NCBI GenBank assembly: GCA_964397255.1
Contig: CAYNHQ010000005.1
Span: 62,001-126,000 of the forward strand
DNA from: CAYNHQ01 sp964397255
Lineage (GTDB): Bacteria; Bdellovibrionota_G; JALEGL01; DATDPG01
DNA: 64,000 nt
Direction: 5' to 3'
How positions within the stretch are numbered: position 1 is the first letter of the stretch; every line of letters starts with the position of its first letter. Below are positions 32,865-41,166 of this stretch, piece by piece. The translations under genes and the position numbers were made by a program. A model generated the notes under the pieces. It saw nothing but the letters and a program-made list of their open reading frames with translations, did no database searches and was not told where the DNA came from.

Positions 32865-33281
32865 TTGGTACCCATGGAAATGAGCGGGTGGAGCATGAGC
32901 CCTTGGCTTCGTCCTGGAGATCTATTGATGGTTGATCCGAATATTCCTTTTGCGAAACTTCACCTGGGGGATCTCGTGGTGTTGCGACATCGCGATGCGG
33001 ACGTCGCGCTGATTCATCGGATTGTGGCGCCGAGTGATGGTCCGTTTCCTTTTCGGACGAAGGGGGATCGAAATCGAGAAGAAGACGATTCAAAAACCTC
33101 TTGGGAATTTCAAGGGAAAGTCGTTCGACGATACCGGAACGGAGGATGGTCGACGCCGCGTTGGGGAAATGTATTCCGATGGTGGTCGCGCCTCGGCCTT
33201 TATCCCGGGCAGCGGTTGCCGAAAATGACCGGTCTATTTGAACGTTTTGGGGCTCTTCGCCACTGGATTTCCACGCGATAG
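32865..33281 (+). CDS. S26/S24-type signal peptidase-like protein
   Basis: The product has about 138 residues from TTG 32865. The N-terminus MEMSGWSMSPWLRPGDLLMVDP matches the serine-containing box of signal peptidase-like S26 proteins (GxSMxPxLxxGD), and LGDLVVLRHRDADVALIHRIV, with RTKGDRN later, fits the rest of the fold, though the usual catalytic Lys is not obvious. No membrane anchor is seen. ATT at 32844, six bases after a perfect AAGGAGG, is a rival start; the ATG at 32874 is another. The last 48 bases overlap the convergent membrane TPR gene. Confidence 0.7.
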   Translation: MVPMEMSGWSMSPWLRPGDLLMVDPNIPFAKLHLGDLVVLRHRDADVALIHRIVAPSDGPFPFRTKGDRNREEDDSKTSWEFQGKVVRRYRNGGWSTPRWGNVFRWWSRLGLYPGQRLPKMTGLFERFGALRHWISTR

Positions 33282-34922
33282 GACTCCCGCCTTGGCGGCA
33301 GGATGATTCGGCATCAATCGGAGCGCATTTTTATAAGCGAGCCTCGCTTGGGTCGGGTTGCCATTGCGCTCCCAAAATTGCGCTAAACGAAGGTGAGCCA
33401 GGCCATAAGATGAATTTTCAGCCACCACTTCCAAAAGAAGGCTTTCCGCTCTCCTCTTGTCCCCAACGGTTTCGATCACCCCAGCCAATTTTGTTTTGGC
33501 CACAATATCAATTGAACCGAGTTTGGTTTGGTCGATTTCTTTGGAAATCGCGCTCGGCGATTCTCCCGATTTCAATCGCGTATCCCATTCGTCTATCCGA
33601 TAACCGAACCGAAGAGGCTCGAGGCGGTAGGCGACGGCATATTCCTTCGCGGCATCTGCGAAGTCGCTTGTGGCGGCAAAATACGATGCCAAGGAACCAT
33701 GAGCGATTCCACTATCCGGATATTCCTCCACGACGTCCTGCCAAATCAGTCTTGGATCCCCATAACGGTGATTTTGAAGAATTGAAATTAGTGCATATAG
33801 CGCAATCAGGAGAGCCATGAGCGGCTTCGATGACTGATGAATTCGTTTTGTTGTGGCGTCGACAAATAAAAAAAGGATCCCGCATAGACCGATCAGCGGA
33901 AGATAGAGTCGAATGGAATCCATCACAAAGAGGATTTCACGCCGTCCGGTCGTGGGAGCCAGGCCGATCCAAAAAAGGAGTGCAAAAAAAGGAAGAAGAG
34001 GTTTTTCACGCCGAAAAATAAAAGAAATCAGTGTGAGGATCACGAGTCCGCCGACGATGGCGGCTGCACGCCAAGGAAATTGCGAAAGAGGTCCAGGATC
34101 TTCAAAGAGTCTGGGGGCCGGTGCTAGCCAGAGGAAAACGTAGCTCTTGATGACGTCAAGAGTCGACCAATAAAAATGTTCGAACCCGCCCGAACGAAGG
34201 TCGGGGAAATGGACGACTTTTGAGGCGATCTGTTTTTCGATAAAGTGCAGACGAAACCAGAGAAACGCAAGGGCCTCGAGAAGAAGTGGTACATATAGTT
34301 GCCAGGCGTACTTGAAAAAAATCGCGTCGATCGCAAACAATAAAATGGGAAAAATAATTGCGGATTCTTTTGTCGTAAATGCCAAAAAGAAAATGAAAAT
34401 TTGGATCAAGATCATGCCGGGTCGGTAGCTTTTCCCGCGAGTCCGTTCTCGGACATGAAGGATCAATCCGGCCAAAAGAAATGTGGCTTCGAGAAGAGAG
34501 CTTCGCTTCCAAATGAAATTCACGCCAAGAGTTTGAAGCGGATGGAGAAGAAAGAGGGCTCCGATACTCCAGGCCATAAAGTCGATTTTTTTCTTTTTTT
34601 GAAGTCGCCGGATCAGCTCCACCGCCAGAAGAGCGTTGGTGATATGAAGCAAAATGTTGATCGCCCGAAATGCGGCGGGACTTTCACCAAGTAATTGTGA
34701 ATTCGCCCAAAAGGTCGCCATGAGCGTGGGTCGATAGCCGGTAAAGATGAAATTGCTGTCGAAAAAAGCGGAGAAAAACCAACGAAAGGGGCGGGGTTCA
34801 AAGAGCCAGGCGTTGTTGTGAAGAATGAGGTAATCATCGAAGTAATAGGGATTGAAAAGTGCATTTCCAAATACGGCGATGCCCAGAAGAGAGAGTAGTA
34901 AGAGAGGTTTAAAGTTATTCAT
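33234..34922 (-). CDS. Polytopic membrane protein with TPR tail, TMTC-like glycosyltransferase
   Basis: A 562-residue protein with about ten membrane helices and a C-terminal soluble part of two to three TPR repeats (residues about 415-550). The N-terminal loop FNPYYFDDYLILHNN contains the DD motif of GT-C glycosyltransferases, and HITNALLAVELIRRLQ and FLLHPLQTLGVNFIWKRSSLL fit the TMTC/O-mannosyltransferase-like family. Such proteins may glycosylate exported proteins with a lipid-linked sugar. Its start overlaps rlmH by eight bases. A second member of the family follows ftsZ. Confidence 0.8.
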   Translation of the reverse strand: MNNFKPLLLLSLLGIAVFGNALFNPYYFDDYLILHNNAWLFEPRPFRWFFSAFFDSNFIFTGYRPTLMATFWANSQLLGESPAAFRAINILLHITNALLAVELIRRLQKKKKIDFMAWSIGALFLLHPLQTLGVNFIWKRSSLLEATFLLAGLILHVRERTRGKSYRPGMILIQIFIFFLAFTTKESAIIFPILLFAIDAIFFKYAWQLYVPLLLEALAFLWFRLHFIEKQIASKVVHFPDLRSGGFEHFYWSTLDVIKSYVFLWLAPAPRLFEDPGPLSQFPWRAAAIVGGLVILTLISFIFRREKPLLPFFALLFWIGLAPTTGRREILFVMDSIRLYLPLIGLCGILFLFVDATTKRIHQSSKPLMALLIALYALISILQNHRYGDPRLIWQDVVEEYPDSGIAHGSLASYFAATSDFADAAKEYAVAYRLEPLRFGYRIDEWDTRLKSGESPSAISKEIDQTKLGSIDIVAKTKLAGVIETVGDKRRAESLLLEVVAENSSYGLAHLRLAQFWERNGNPTQARLAYKNALRLMPNHPAAKAGVLSRGNPVAKSPKTFK

Positions 34923-35328
34923 GATGGTAGGGACTTCCCGCGCGCCACGAAAGCGCCCGGTAAATCTGCTCTACCAAAACCAGCGTGGCAAGTCGATGGG
35001 GAAATGTCAGTGACGAAAGAGAGAGAAGAAGATCGGCCGAATCCTTCGCGTCGCTAGAAAGGCCGTACGATCCTCCCAGAACAAACGTGATTTGTTTTTC
35101 CGCACGCGAAAAGAGTTCAGCGAACTGGGACGTCGTAAAAAGTTTGCCCTTCGGATCGAGAAGGATGACGTATGAACGATCATCAATTTTTTCTTTCAGT
35201 TCTTTCCACGTTTTTGAGCGGATCAATGAGAGATCGGCGAAGGGGCGAATGCGGGAAAGATACTGACCCACCCACTCCTCTTCAAAGGGGCGAAACCTCC
35301 GCGATACGCAGAGAATGTCGACTTTCAC
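34915..35328 (-). CDS. rlmH: 23S rRNA pseudouridine-1915 N3-methyltransferase RlmH
   Basis: A 137-residue SPOUT methyltransferase. FVLGGSYGLSSDAK and the trefoil-knot end LTFPHRLATLVLVEQIYRALSWRAGSPYHHE are diagnostic; the enzyme methylates N3 of pseudouridine 1915 in helix 69 of 23S rRNA. Starts at GTG 35328, whose GTGA overlaps the rsfS stop. The rsfS-rlmH order is common in bacteria. Confidence 0.97.
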   Translation of the reverse strand: MKVDILCVSRRFRPFEEEWVGQYLSRIRPFADLSLIRSKTWKELKEKIDDRSYVILLDPKGKLFTTSQFAELFSRAEKQITFVLGGSYGLSSDAKDSADLLLSLSSLTFPHRLATLVLVEQIYRALSWRAGSPYHHE

Positions 35329-35705
35329 AGCGCGGTTCGCGCGCCTGTCGACGCTCTGGAAGTTTCGCGAAGAGTGCGAGGCTCAATACTTGGGACATGT
35401 CCCCAGAGTTTATCCAAGTTGTAGTACGCTCGGACCGGCTCGTGGAAGACATGGACAATCACGTCGCCCAAGTCGAGTAGCACCCATTCCCCCTGTGACG
35501 CTCCTTCGATCTTGGACGGTGGACAATCCGCCGCCTCGGCAATGGCTTCAGCCAATGCTGCCGCATGGCGCGTAGAGGTTGCGCTCATCAAGATAAAAAA
35601 ATCAGCAAAATCACAGTGGGATGAAACTTCCAGAATTCGCAGATTGTAGGCCTTGTGGTTCTCCGCTATCTCTGCGACCGATAGCGCTTTTTCTCGAGTC
35701 TCTAT
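35325..35705 (-). CDS. rsfS: Ribosome silencing factor RsfS, probable ATA start
   Basis: The frame up to the first standard start (TTG 35591) gives only 88 residues and begins in the middle of the RsfS fold. Upstream the frame stays open with clear family sequence: EKALSVAEIAENHKAYNLRILEVS and SHCDFADFFILMSATSTRH. The only fitting start is ATA at 35705, eight bases after a perfect AAGGAG, giving 126 residues, a normal length. A TAA lies in frame shortly upstream. The C-terminal EWVLLDLGDVIVHVFHEPVRAYYNLDKLW is canonical. RsfS binds ribosomal protein uL14 and blocks subunit joining in slow growth. Confidence 0.9.
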   Translation of the reverse strand: METREKALSVAEIAENHKAYNLRILEVSSHCDFADFFILMSATSTRHAAALAEAIAEAADCPPSKIEGASQGEWVLLDLGDVIVHVFHEPVRAYYNLDKLWGHVPSIEPRTLRETSRASTGARTAL

Positions 35706-35763
35706 TCGAAGATCTCCTTACCCATAAGTATATCAAAGTTTCGCCGAAGATCGCAACCTTCGT

Positions 35764-36477
35764 CTATCTCTTTTTGGCTCTCCTTTTGGGTTTGGGGGCC
35801 GTGGGCGTTTTTTCCTTAGCGGGAGTGGACGGGCCCTTGGAAGTGGGAGGAAGAATGACCACAGGTCGCGTATCGGCGGGTGCGAGGCTGAACTTGCTTT
35901 CGAGAATCGCCCCTGCATCGAGACGTACTCGGATCGCCCCTGAAACCGGTAGACCAGAGTTGGGGTCAGTGCAAATGGCTCCTTCTCCTTTGGTCCGGCA
36001 CGTGAGAGTCCCCTTTGGCGTCGCATCTTCATCGCCCGTGAAGCCATTTTTTTGGTAAAGCGAAAATATCTCTCGAAAGGATTTGTTCGCCCATCGGTCG
36101 AATTCGGGTTGATGATCAATGGGTCGAAAATCCGATTCATTGCCAAATCGGAGAAAGGCCTTCTGGTCGATATGAAAAAGCTCGAGCGGAGGCTGATCCA
36201 TCAGCGGCACACGTGTTAAGTGGTAATTTCCTCTAGTATCCCGCTCAAAAAGAGTTCTCCCCTCTAACTTGTTGTTCGGGTTCTCGGGTAGAACCAGGAC
36301 GCTGTAAGAAGTGAATCGGAACGTACCATAGGTGTCCACATAGAGTGTTAAAGGATTTTCGTTTGTTAAAATTTCGGCCAACGCCTTTGGAGTCGGCTTT
36401 GTATCTGTGGGAGGAGGAGAATTGCATCCTGTGAATGCGAAGAAGAGAGAAATGAAAATGGGTGTCGCTTTATACAA
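35764..36477 (-). CDS. Lipoprotein of unknown function
   Basis: A 237-residue protein with a lipoprotein signal (FISLFFAFTGCNS), a Pro/Thr-rich linker, a beta-rich body with several short strands, and a Lys/Arg-Pro-rich tail (KEKTPTAPKPKRRAKKR). It starts eight bases inside the obgE 3' end and is followed by rsfS after 58 bases. No family is recognised. The basic tail might bind peptidoglycan or nucleic acid; that is only a guess. Confidence 0.75.
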   Translation of the reverse strand: MYKATPIFISLFFAFTGCNSPPPTDTKPTPKALAEILTNENPLTLYVDTYGTFRFTSYSVLVLPENPNNKLEGRTLFERDTRGNYHLTRVPLMDQPPLELFHIDQKAFLRFGNESDFRPIDHQPEFDRWANKSFREIFSLYQKNGFTGDEDATPKGTLTCRTKGEGAICTDPNSGLPVSGAIRVRLDAGAILESKFSLAPADTRPVVILPPTSKGPSTPAKEKTPTAPKPKRRAKKR

Positions 36478-37468
36478 GTTTAACGATTTCCTTCCGAAGG
36501 GATGTGAGTCCCTCTTCTGATTTTGCTGAAATCACCAACGGAGTCAGCCTTTTTCGTTTGAACGGTTTCAGATTGGCTTTGATTTCAACATCCGTCAAAA
36601 GGTCTCTTTTGTTGAGAACAATAATTCGCTTCAATTTAGCAAGTGAGGGGTCATAGGACTCAATTTCCGATAAGGTCGTCTGAAATTCTTCAAAGGGTTT
36701 TGTCGGTTCATCCGCGTTTCCCGGTACGAGATAAATGAGCGCTCGTGTTCGACGGATGTGTCGTAGAAAATCGATCCCGAGTCCCACCCCTTCATGCGCC
36801 CCTTCGATCAGTCCTGGGATGTCGGCAAGCGTGATCGTTTGATCGCCTGATTTCATAACGCCCAGCGAAGGATGCAGCGTTGTAAAAGGATAATCCCCGA
36901 TTTTCGGCCGGGCGGAAGTAAGTTTGGTAAGAAGTGTGGATTTTCCAGCGTTGGGAGGGCCGACGATACCGATATCGGCCAAAAGGCGGAGTTCCAGCCG
37001 AAGCCATTTTTCTTCACCCGTCGCTCCAGGTGTGGTTTGGCGCGGGGCGCGATTGGTGGATGAAGCAAAATGCAAATTTCCGAGCCCACCCTTTCCTCCT
37101 CGTGCGACGATCAACGTCTCATGGTTTCGCGTAACCTCACCGAGGGTCTCTCCGGTATCATCATCAATGATCAGCGTGCCCAGGGGAATGTCAACCACAA
37201 GATCTTCTCCCGCTCTTCCTGTGCATTGCGAGCCACTGCCGGATTCCCCTCCCTTGGCTCGAAAATGTTTTCGGTATTGAAAATCCAACAATGTGCCTAA
37301 GTGTTGAGAACCTACGAATATGACATTTCCTCCGCGTCCGCCGTCGCCGCCGTCGGGACCCCCTTTGGGCAAATATTTTTCCCTTCGAAAGGAGAGGGAA
37401 CCGTGGCCACCATCGCCCGCTTTTGCATAGACTTTGGCCCGGTCAATGAATTTGTTTGTTCCGGACAT
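36470..37468 (-). CDS. obgE: Obg-family GTPase (ObgE/CgtA)
   Basis: A 332-residue GTPase. The Gly-rich OBG fold occupies residues 1-158 (GGDGGRGGNVIFVG, ARGGKGGLGNLHFASS), then the G domain has P-loop GPPNAGKST, switch and G3 DIPGLIEGAHEG, and G4 NKRD. Obg binds the 50S subunit and links ribosome assembly to growth state. The gene follows rpmA by 15 bases, as in many bacteria. Confidence 0.98.
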   Translation of the reverse strand: MSGTNKFIDRAKVYAKAGDGGHGSLSFRREKYLPKGGPDGGDGGRGGNVIFVGSQHLGTLLDFQYRKHFRAKGGESGSGSQCTGRAGEDLVVDIPLGTLIIDDDTGETLGEVTRNHETLIVARGGKGGLGNLHFASSTNRAPRQTTPGATGEEKWLRLELRLLADIGIVGPPNAGKSTLLTKLTSARPKIGDYPFTTLHPSLGVMKSGDQTITLADIPGLIEGAHEGVGLGIDFLRHIRRTRALIYLVPGNADEPTKPFEEFQTTLSEIESYDPSLAKLKRIIVLNKRDLLTDVEIKANLKPFKRKRLTPLVISAKSEEGLTSLRKEIVKLV

Positions 37469-37483
37469 AAAAAAAGAAAGGTG

Positions 37484-37738
37484 TTAACTTGCGACGACGC
37501 TGACTTTTCGACGTTCTTTTCCGAGCCGTTCAAATTTTACGATTCCTGTCCGTGTGGCAAAAATTGTAAAATCGCGCCCCATTCCAACGCCGATACCGGG
37601 ATGAATTTTGGTCCCAACCTGCCGGACAATGATATTTCCCGGAATCACCTTTTGGCCGCTATACATCTTGACTCCACGACGCTGGCCATTGCTGTCACGA
37701 CCGTTTCTTGTACTACCGCCTGAATTACTTGTTGCCAT
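37484..37738 (-). CDS. rpmA: 50S ribosomal protein L27 (bL27)
   Basis: The 84-residue chain contains the invariant GGSTRNGRDS near the N-terminus and GQKVIPGNIIVRQVGTKIHPG. Its N-terminal tail (MATSNS) lacks the cleaved Firmicutes extension. It reaches the peptidyl-transferase centre. Encoded between rplU and obgE with a two-base gap from rplU. Confidence 0.98.
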   Translation of the reverse strand: MATSNSGGSTRNGRDSNGQRRGVKMYSGQKVIPGNIIVRQVGTKIHPGIGVGMGRDFTIFATRTGIVKFERLGKERRKVSVVAS

Positions 37739-37740
37739 AC

Positions 37741-38046
37741 TCAGACCTCGATTTTGGTGATTTGGACTTGCGTGTAAGGTTGGCGATGGCCAATGGTTCG
37801 CTTATATCCTTTTCGGCGCTTCTTTTTGAATACGTTCACCTTTGTGCCCCGAAATTGCAGCGTAATTTTTCCAACGACCATTCCTTTCGCCGTGGGTCCG
37901 GTCTTGACTGCGCCCTTATCTGAAAAATAGAGGACATCGTGAAAGTGAATTTCGCTACCTACAGGGCCGTCGATCTTCTCGATGTCGATCGTAGCTCCAG
38001 GGGCGACACTATATTGATGGGCTCCAGTTCGAATCACAGCTTGCAT
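37741..38046 (-). CDS. rplU: 50S ribosomal protein L21 (bL21)
   Basis: The 101-residue chain ends FKKKRRKGYKRTIGHRQPYTQVQITKI, the conserved RNA-binding loop and C-terminus of L21. It opens with MQAVIRTGAHQYSVAPG. It is the first gene of a minus-strand transcript rplU-rpmA-obgE-lipoprotein-rsfS-rlmH-TMTC-like; a strong promoter candidate lies just upstream. Confidence 0.98.
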   Translation of the reverse strand: MQAVIRTGAHQYSVAPGATIDIEKIDGPVGSEIHFHDVLYFSDKGAVKTGPTAKGMVVGKITLQFRGTKVNVFKKKRRKGYKRTIGHRQPYTQVQITKIEV

Positions 38047-38072
38047 AAATCACCTGTTTCGTGAAGCGGAGG

Positions 38073-38101
38073 TTTGTAAGGATTTTCGGGAGTTGTGTCA
38101 A
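38073..38101 (-). promoter_or_regulatory. Putative promoter of the rplU-rpmA-obgE operon
   Basis: On the minus strand a perfect TTGACA (38101-38096) and TACAAA (38078-38073, 4 of 6) are separated by 17 bases. The distance to the rplU ATG is 26 bases, so the leader is short with no room for a long L21 regulatory RNA. Confidence 0.55.
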
Positions 38102-38139
38102 GCTCAGTTGTCATTTACGCTTATCCCCCACAACTGCCC

Positions 38140-39888
38140 ATGCCGCATCAAGCCCTTGTATTCCACGAACTATTTGGCCGATTCCCTGGCCTTGCACAGG
38201 CCGCTTCAGCTGCGGGGGTTGAACTCGTATCGATTGAAGCGGGAAGGGAAATTCCAAACCAAGTCCGCACCCTAAGTCCCAAGGGGGTTCTCATGGATGT
38301 GGCCATGCCGCAGATGAGTGGCATTGAATGCTGTCGACAGCTTAAAGAATCGTTAGGTGCAACGGCGCCCAAAGTCGCACTATTCTCAAGCCTTCTTTCA
38401 CCGGCTATGGAAGAGCGTGCCGTGGGTGCGGGATGTGATGTCTATGCCAAGGGCGCCGAAGCGGAAGCGATGCTTGTTCAATTTCTCCAGTTGTTGGGGC
38501 AGGGAGCGGCTCCTGCCGTGCAGGAACCCATTGCTGAAAAACGAAGAGAACCTCGAATCTCTCTTCAAGATCGGTTCGACTATTCCATCAATGGAGTGGA
38601 AAAAAATGGCTGGTTGGTCAACGCGAGTCGGAGCGGAATTCTCTTGGGCGTAGAGGAAAACCATCCCGTTGGGACGGATCTCATTCTCCATTTTAAGCCT
38701 GTCGACGCCGAAGCATTCGATGTTCCAGCCAAGGTGGTTCGGGGGATTACTCTGAGTGAGGCGGTGGGCGGAGGGAAATATACTTTTGGGATGGGGGCAA
38801 AGTTCGGGACAGTCCCCGAAACGGCCACGCAAATTCTGGATACACTTCTTTCTACCATTCAAAAAAAAGGGAAAGAGACCCCTCGAATTACACTTCCTCT
38901 GGCCCGGGAAATTTTCGAGGCCGATACCACCCTCATCGCTCCGCATGTGGGTGGCACGACGCCCCAAGAGGGAACACCGCTTGCGGCGATGGTCGGTGAA
39001 ATCAAACCATTTGAGAAAGAGGCTTTTTCCAATTCCGGTCCGCTCTACGAATGCGCCCAGCGTCTCATTCTCTTGCGGGTTCAGTGTGCGTCGTTTAGTG
39101 AAATTGTCCCACTTCTGAAAAAGGAGAAGGGCCTCCTTCCCATTTTCCTGAAAATTCTCGGAGGTTTGATTTCGCGAACGGAGGCGATCGAGTCCGAGAC
39201 GGAAGAACATGTTCGACAAGCCGTTGCCAAGGGCGATGAAACAGCCCGGCAAAATTTAAATGAAATCAGCAATCGTCTTCACGAAACAAAGATGCAAATG
39301 ATGTTTTTGGTGGACGGAGACCTCTCGGCAAAAGGGCTGGGCCCGGAGGGAGACATTCTCAAAGTGATCCATGAGCGAGTGGCGCACATTCGTTCGTTAT
39401 CGCAAGACGGGACCGAAGCGGCCAAATATGATCGGCGGGCCCCGCCCCCCCCTCCCAAGCCGGAAGAAGAAACGAAAAAACCCTCTCGTTTCAAAGTCAG
39501 CTGGAAATATATTGCTCTTACCACGTTGAGCGCGTTGATGGTGGGTACGGTAGCGACCGTGAACTATTTCATAAATCGCGTCGAACCCGACATGCTCAAA
39601 ATTCCGTTGCGATATAAATCCGCGACGATCAGCGAAGACGTCGGATTGTTGGTCTATACGGATGCAAGCGCCTTTGAGAGCCTTTCTCCCGCGGATCAGG
39701 ACGCGACTTTTCGAGGAATTGAAGAGGCCATGAAGGCCCGTAAAGTGCGTGTGGGAAAAATTTTAAATGAGAATAATAAGCCGATCTTTGCCATCATGGC
39801 TTCGGGAACTGCCGGACAAATTGAATACATGCGGAGGAAAATCGGCGACGAACAAGGCCCGTCTCCCTTCCACACACGTAAGAAATAA
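38140..39888 (+). CDS. Receiver-like, PilZ and membrane-anchored protein
   Basis: A 582-residue protein. Residues 1-120 resemble a response-regulator receiver: strand QALVF, helix, VELVSIEAG, and LMDVAMPQMSG with the phospho-acceptor Asp; the N-terminal acidic pair is missing. Then comes a PilZ domain with KRREPRISLQ and NASRSGILLG, which fit the RxxxR and (D/N)xSxxG cyclic di-GMP motifs. A helical middle follows, and a transmembrane helix (YIALTTLSALMVGTVATVNYF) lies near residue 480. ATG 38140 is chosen because the receiver fold begins there; the frame is open to 38095, into the rplU promoter. It may link cyclic di-GMP to pili. Confidence 0.75.
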   Translation: MPHQALVFHELFGRFPGLAQAASAAGVELVSIEAGREIPNQVRTLSPKGVLMDVAMPQMSGIECCRQLKESLGATAPKVALFSSLLSPAMEERAVGAGCDVYAKGAEAEAMLVQFLQLLGQGAAPAVQEPIAEKRREPRISLQDRFDYSINGVEKNGWLVNASRSGILLGVEENHPVGTDLILHFKPVDAEAFDVPAKVVRGITLSEAVGGGKYTFGMGAKFGTVPETATQILDTLLSTIQKKGKETPRITLPLAREIFEADTTLIAPHVGGTTPQEGTPLAAMVGEIKPFEKEAFSNSGPLYECAQRLILLRVQCASFSEIVPLLKKEKGLLPIFLKILGGLISRTEAIESETEEHVRQAVAKGDETARQNLNEISNRLHETKMQMMFLVDGDLSAKGLGPEGDILKVIHERVAHIRSLSQDGTEAAKYDRRAPPPPPKPEEETKKPSRFKVSWKYIALTTLSALMVGTVATVNYFINRVEPDMLKIPLRYKSATISEDVGLLVYTDASAFESLSPADQDATFRGIEEAMKARKVRVGKILNENNKPIFAIMASGTAGQIEYMRRKIGDEQGPSPFHTRKK

Positions 39889-39895
39889 AAACGCT

Positions 39896-40420
39896 CTATT
39901 CGAGCTCGTCGAGCATGTAAACCGACGCGGCGCCGAGTGGTTCTCCAGTCGAAGCATCCACCGCGGCAATACGTTCAAAAAGAGAAGTGGTTTGATCTCC
40001 GTCGATATCTCCCTCCGCTCGGGCCGTAAACATTGCGGTAAGATTCATCCCCGTGGCGGCGGTGGTATAGGAGTAAAACACCGGTCCGTCGGGAGCGAAC
40101 TTGATCAAAGGCCAGTTGTCTTGAGACCAATCGCCGGACTGTTTTTGGTCCTTAGGTACGGCGGGAAGAGCGGCGCAGGACAGAAAATATTTTGAAAGGG
40201 CCTGTCCATTCGAGTCCGTATGCTCCTCCTGATAATACGAAATTTCACCGTCATAAATCTTTCGCAAATTCAATGTCGCTTCAGTGGTTTTCGACCGTTT
40301 CATATAGCGATTCAGCATAGGAATGGCTACCGAACCAAGAACACCGATAATCACAACGACCACCATCAATTCCATAAGAGTAAAACCACGTTTACTTATC
40401 GATTGAATTGCAGATTTCAT
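39896..40420 (-). CDS. Type IV prepilin (PilA-like pseudopilin)
   Basis: A 174-residue prepilin. The short basic leader MKSAIQSISKRG is followed by FTLMELMVVVVIIGVLGSVAIPML, with prepilin peptidase cutting after Gly and Glu at mature position 5. The globular part has a Cys and a GDIDGDQTTSLFER calcium-like loop. AAGGAG lies four bases before the ATG. It could be the major pilin or a minor pilin; no other pil genes are in the window. It converges with the PilZ-receiver gene with seven bases between stops. Confidence 0.9.
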   Translation of the reverse strand: MKSAIQSISKRGFTLMELMVVVVIIGVLGSVAIPMLNRYMKRSKTTEATLNLRKIYDGEISYYQEEHTDSNGQALSKYFLSCAALPAVPKDQKQSGDWSQDNWPLIKFAPDGPVFYSYTTAATGMNLTAMFTARAEGDIDGDQTTSLFERIAAVDASTGEPLGAASVYMLDELE

Positions 40421-40598
40421 GGAGCTCCTTGAAGGTCTGAACTCTCAGTATCGCCGATTCCCATGCGTCCGGCAACAATTTGGGACCAAGTTCGGCTTTC
40501 GATTCAATGAGTTGACTCTTCACTCTTGGGAATGAATCTCGGGATGGAAACATAAGTAACCCCGATCCTATCAAAAGTGAGCTAACCCCTTTTTCTCG

Positions 40599-40627
40599 TT
40601 GACAAATTTGCCCCTTCCCCCTAGTTT
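40599..40627 (+). promoter_or_regulatory. Putative promoter of the dcw operon
   Basis: A perfect -35 box TTGACA (40599-40604) is followed after 17 bases by TAGTTT (40622-40627, 3 of 6). The MraZ boxes begin three bases after the -10 box, the usual arrangement for MraZ repression of its own operon. The 178 bases from 40421 to 40598 show no gene; they hold the pilin upstream region on the other strand. Confidence 0.55.
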
Positions 40628-40629
40628 TG

Positions 40630-40669
40630 TGGGAGATTGTGGGTGAAAGTGGTAAGGCGTGGTGGTAAG
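40630..40669 (+). promoter_or_regulatory. MraZ-binding repeats (four TGGKN units, 10-base period)
   Basis: Four units start with TGG exactly ten bases apart: TGGGAGATTG, TGGGTGAAAG, TGGTAAGGCG and TGGTGGTAAG. MraZ is known to bind tandem TGGGN repeats spaced by five bases upstream of mraZ. The first two units match TGGGN; the last two have T at the fourth base. Confidence 0.75.
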
Positions 40670-40712
40670 AAGCCCACATCCCATGCGCAGAGGTTGGTAC
40701 AAAAAGTAAAAA

Positions 40713-41162
40713 ATGTTTCGAGGTCGACACGAACATACGATCGACGGCAAAGGCCGTTTGAGTATTCCCTCTCGTTTTCGAGAAATCTTGGTCAACAACT
40801 ATTCCGATATGTTGATCGTTACCAATTCCGACCGATGCCTGTTTGCCTATCCCAAGGAAGAGTGGGAGGCACTCGAACGACACGTAGCGTCTCTTTCGCA
40901 AATGAAACCGGAAATGAGAACATTTCAGCGTCTTTTCATTTCGGGTGCTGTGGAGTGTCCATTGGATCGGCAAGGGAGAATTCTGATTCCCCCTTCGCTT
41001 CGTGAATACGCAGACCTTCAAAAGAATGTGGTGATTGTTGGAATGCTCAAGCGGCTCGAAGTCTGGTCGCGCGATCGTTGGAACGAAATCTTTACTCAAG
41101 CAAAAAACAACTTTGAAAAAAACGAGGAACTGAGCAATGTTTTGGCCGAACTTGGACTCTGA
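40713..41162 (+). CDS. mraZ: Transcriptional regulator MraZ
   Basis: A 149-residue protein with two SpoVT/AbrB-like halves: MFRGRHEHTIDGKGRLSIP and later ECPLDRQGRILIPPSLREY, each with the DxxGR signature. MraZ forms a ring-shaped oligomer and represses the dcw operon by binding repeats like those 44 bases upstream. The start has no strong ribosome site. It is the first gene of the cell-division cluster. Confidence 0.97.
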   Translation: MFRGRHEHTIDGKGRLSIPSRFREILVNNYSDMLIVTNSDRCLFAYPKEEWEALERHVASLSQMKPEMRTFQRLFISGAVECPLDRQGRILIPPSLREYADLQKNVVIVGMLKRLEVWSRDRWNEIFTQAKNNFEKNEELSNVLAELGL

Positions 41163-41166
41163 GCGC

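Noticed and set aside
35621..36058. Plus-strand open frame of 145 codons
   Set aside because: It is the antisense shadow of the lipoprotein and the rsfS start region; composition is low in complexity and unlike a protein.
40421..40598. Possible sigma-54 promoter for the prepilin
   Set aside because: A TTGG...TTGC pair occurs, but its GG and GC are 12 bases apart instead of the required 10.
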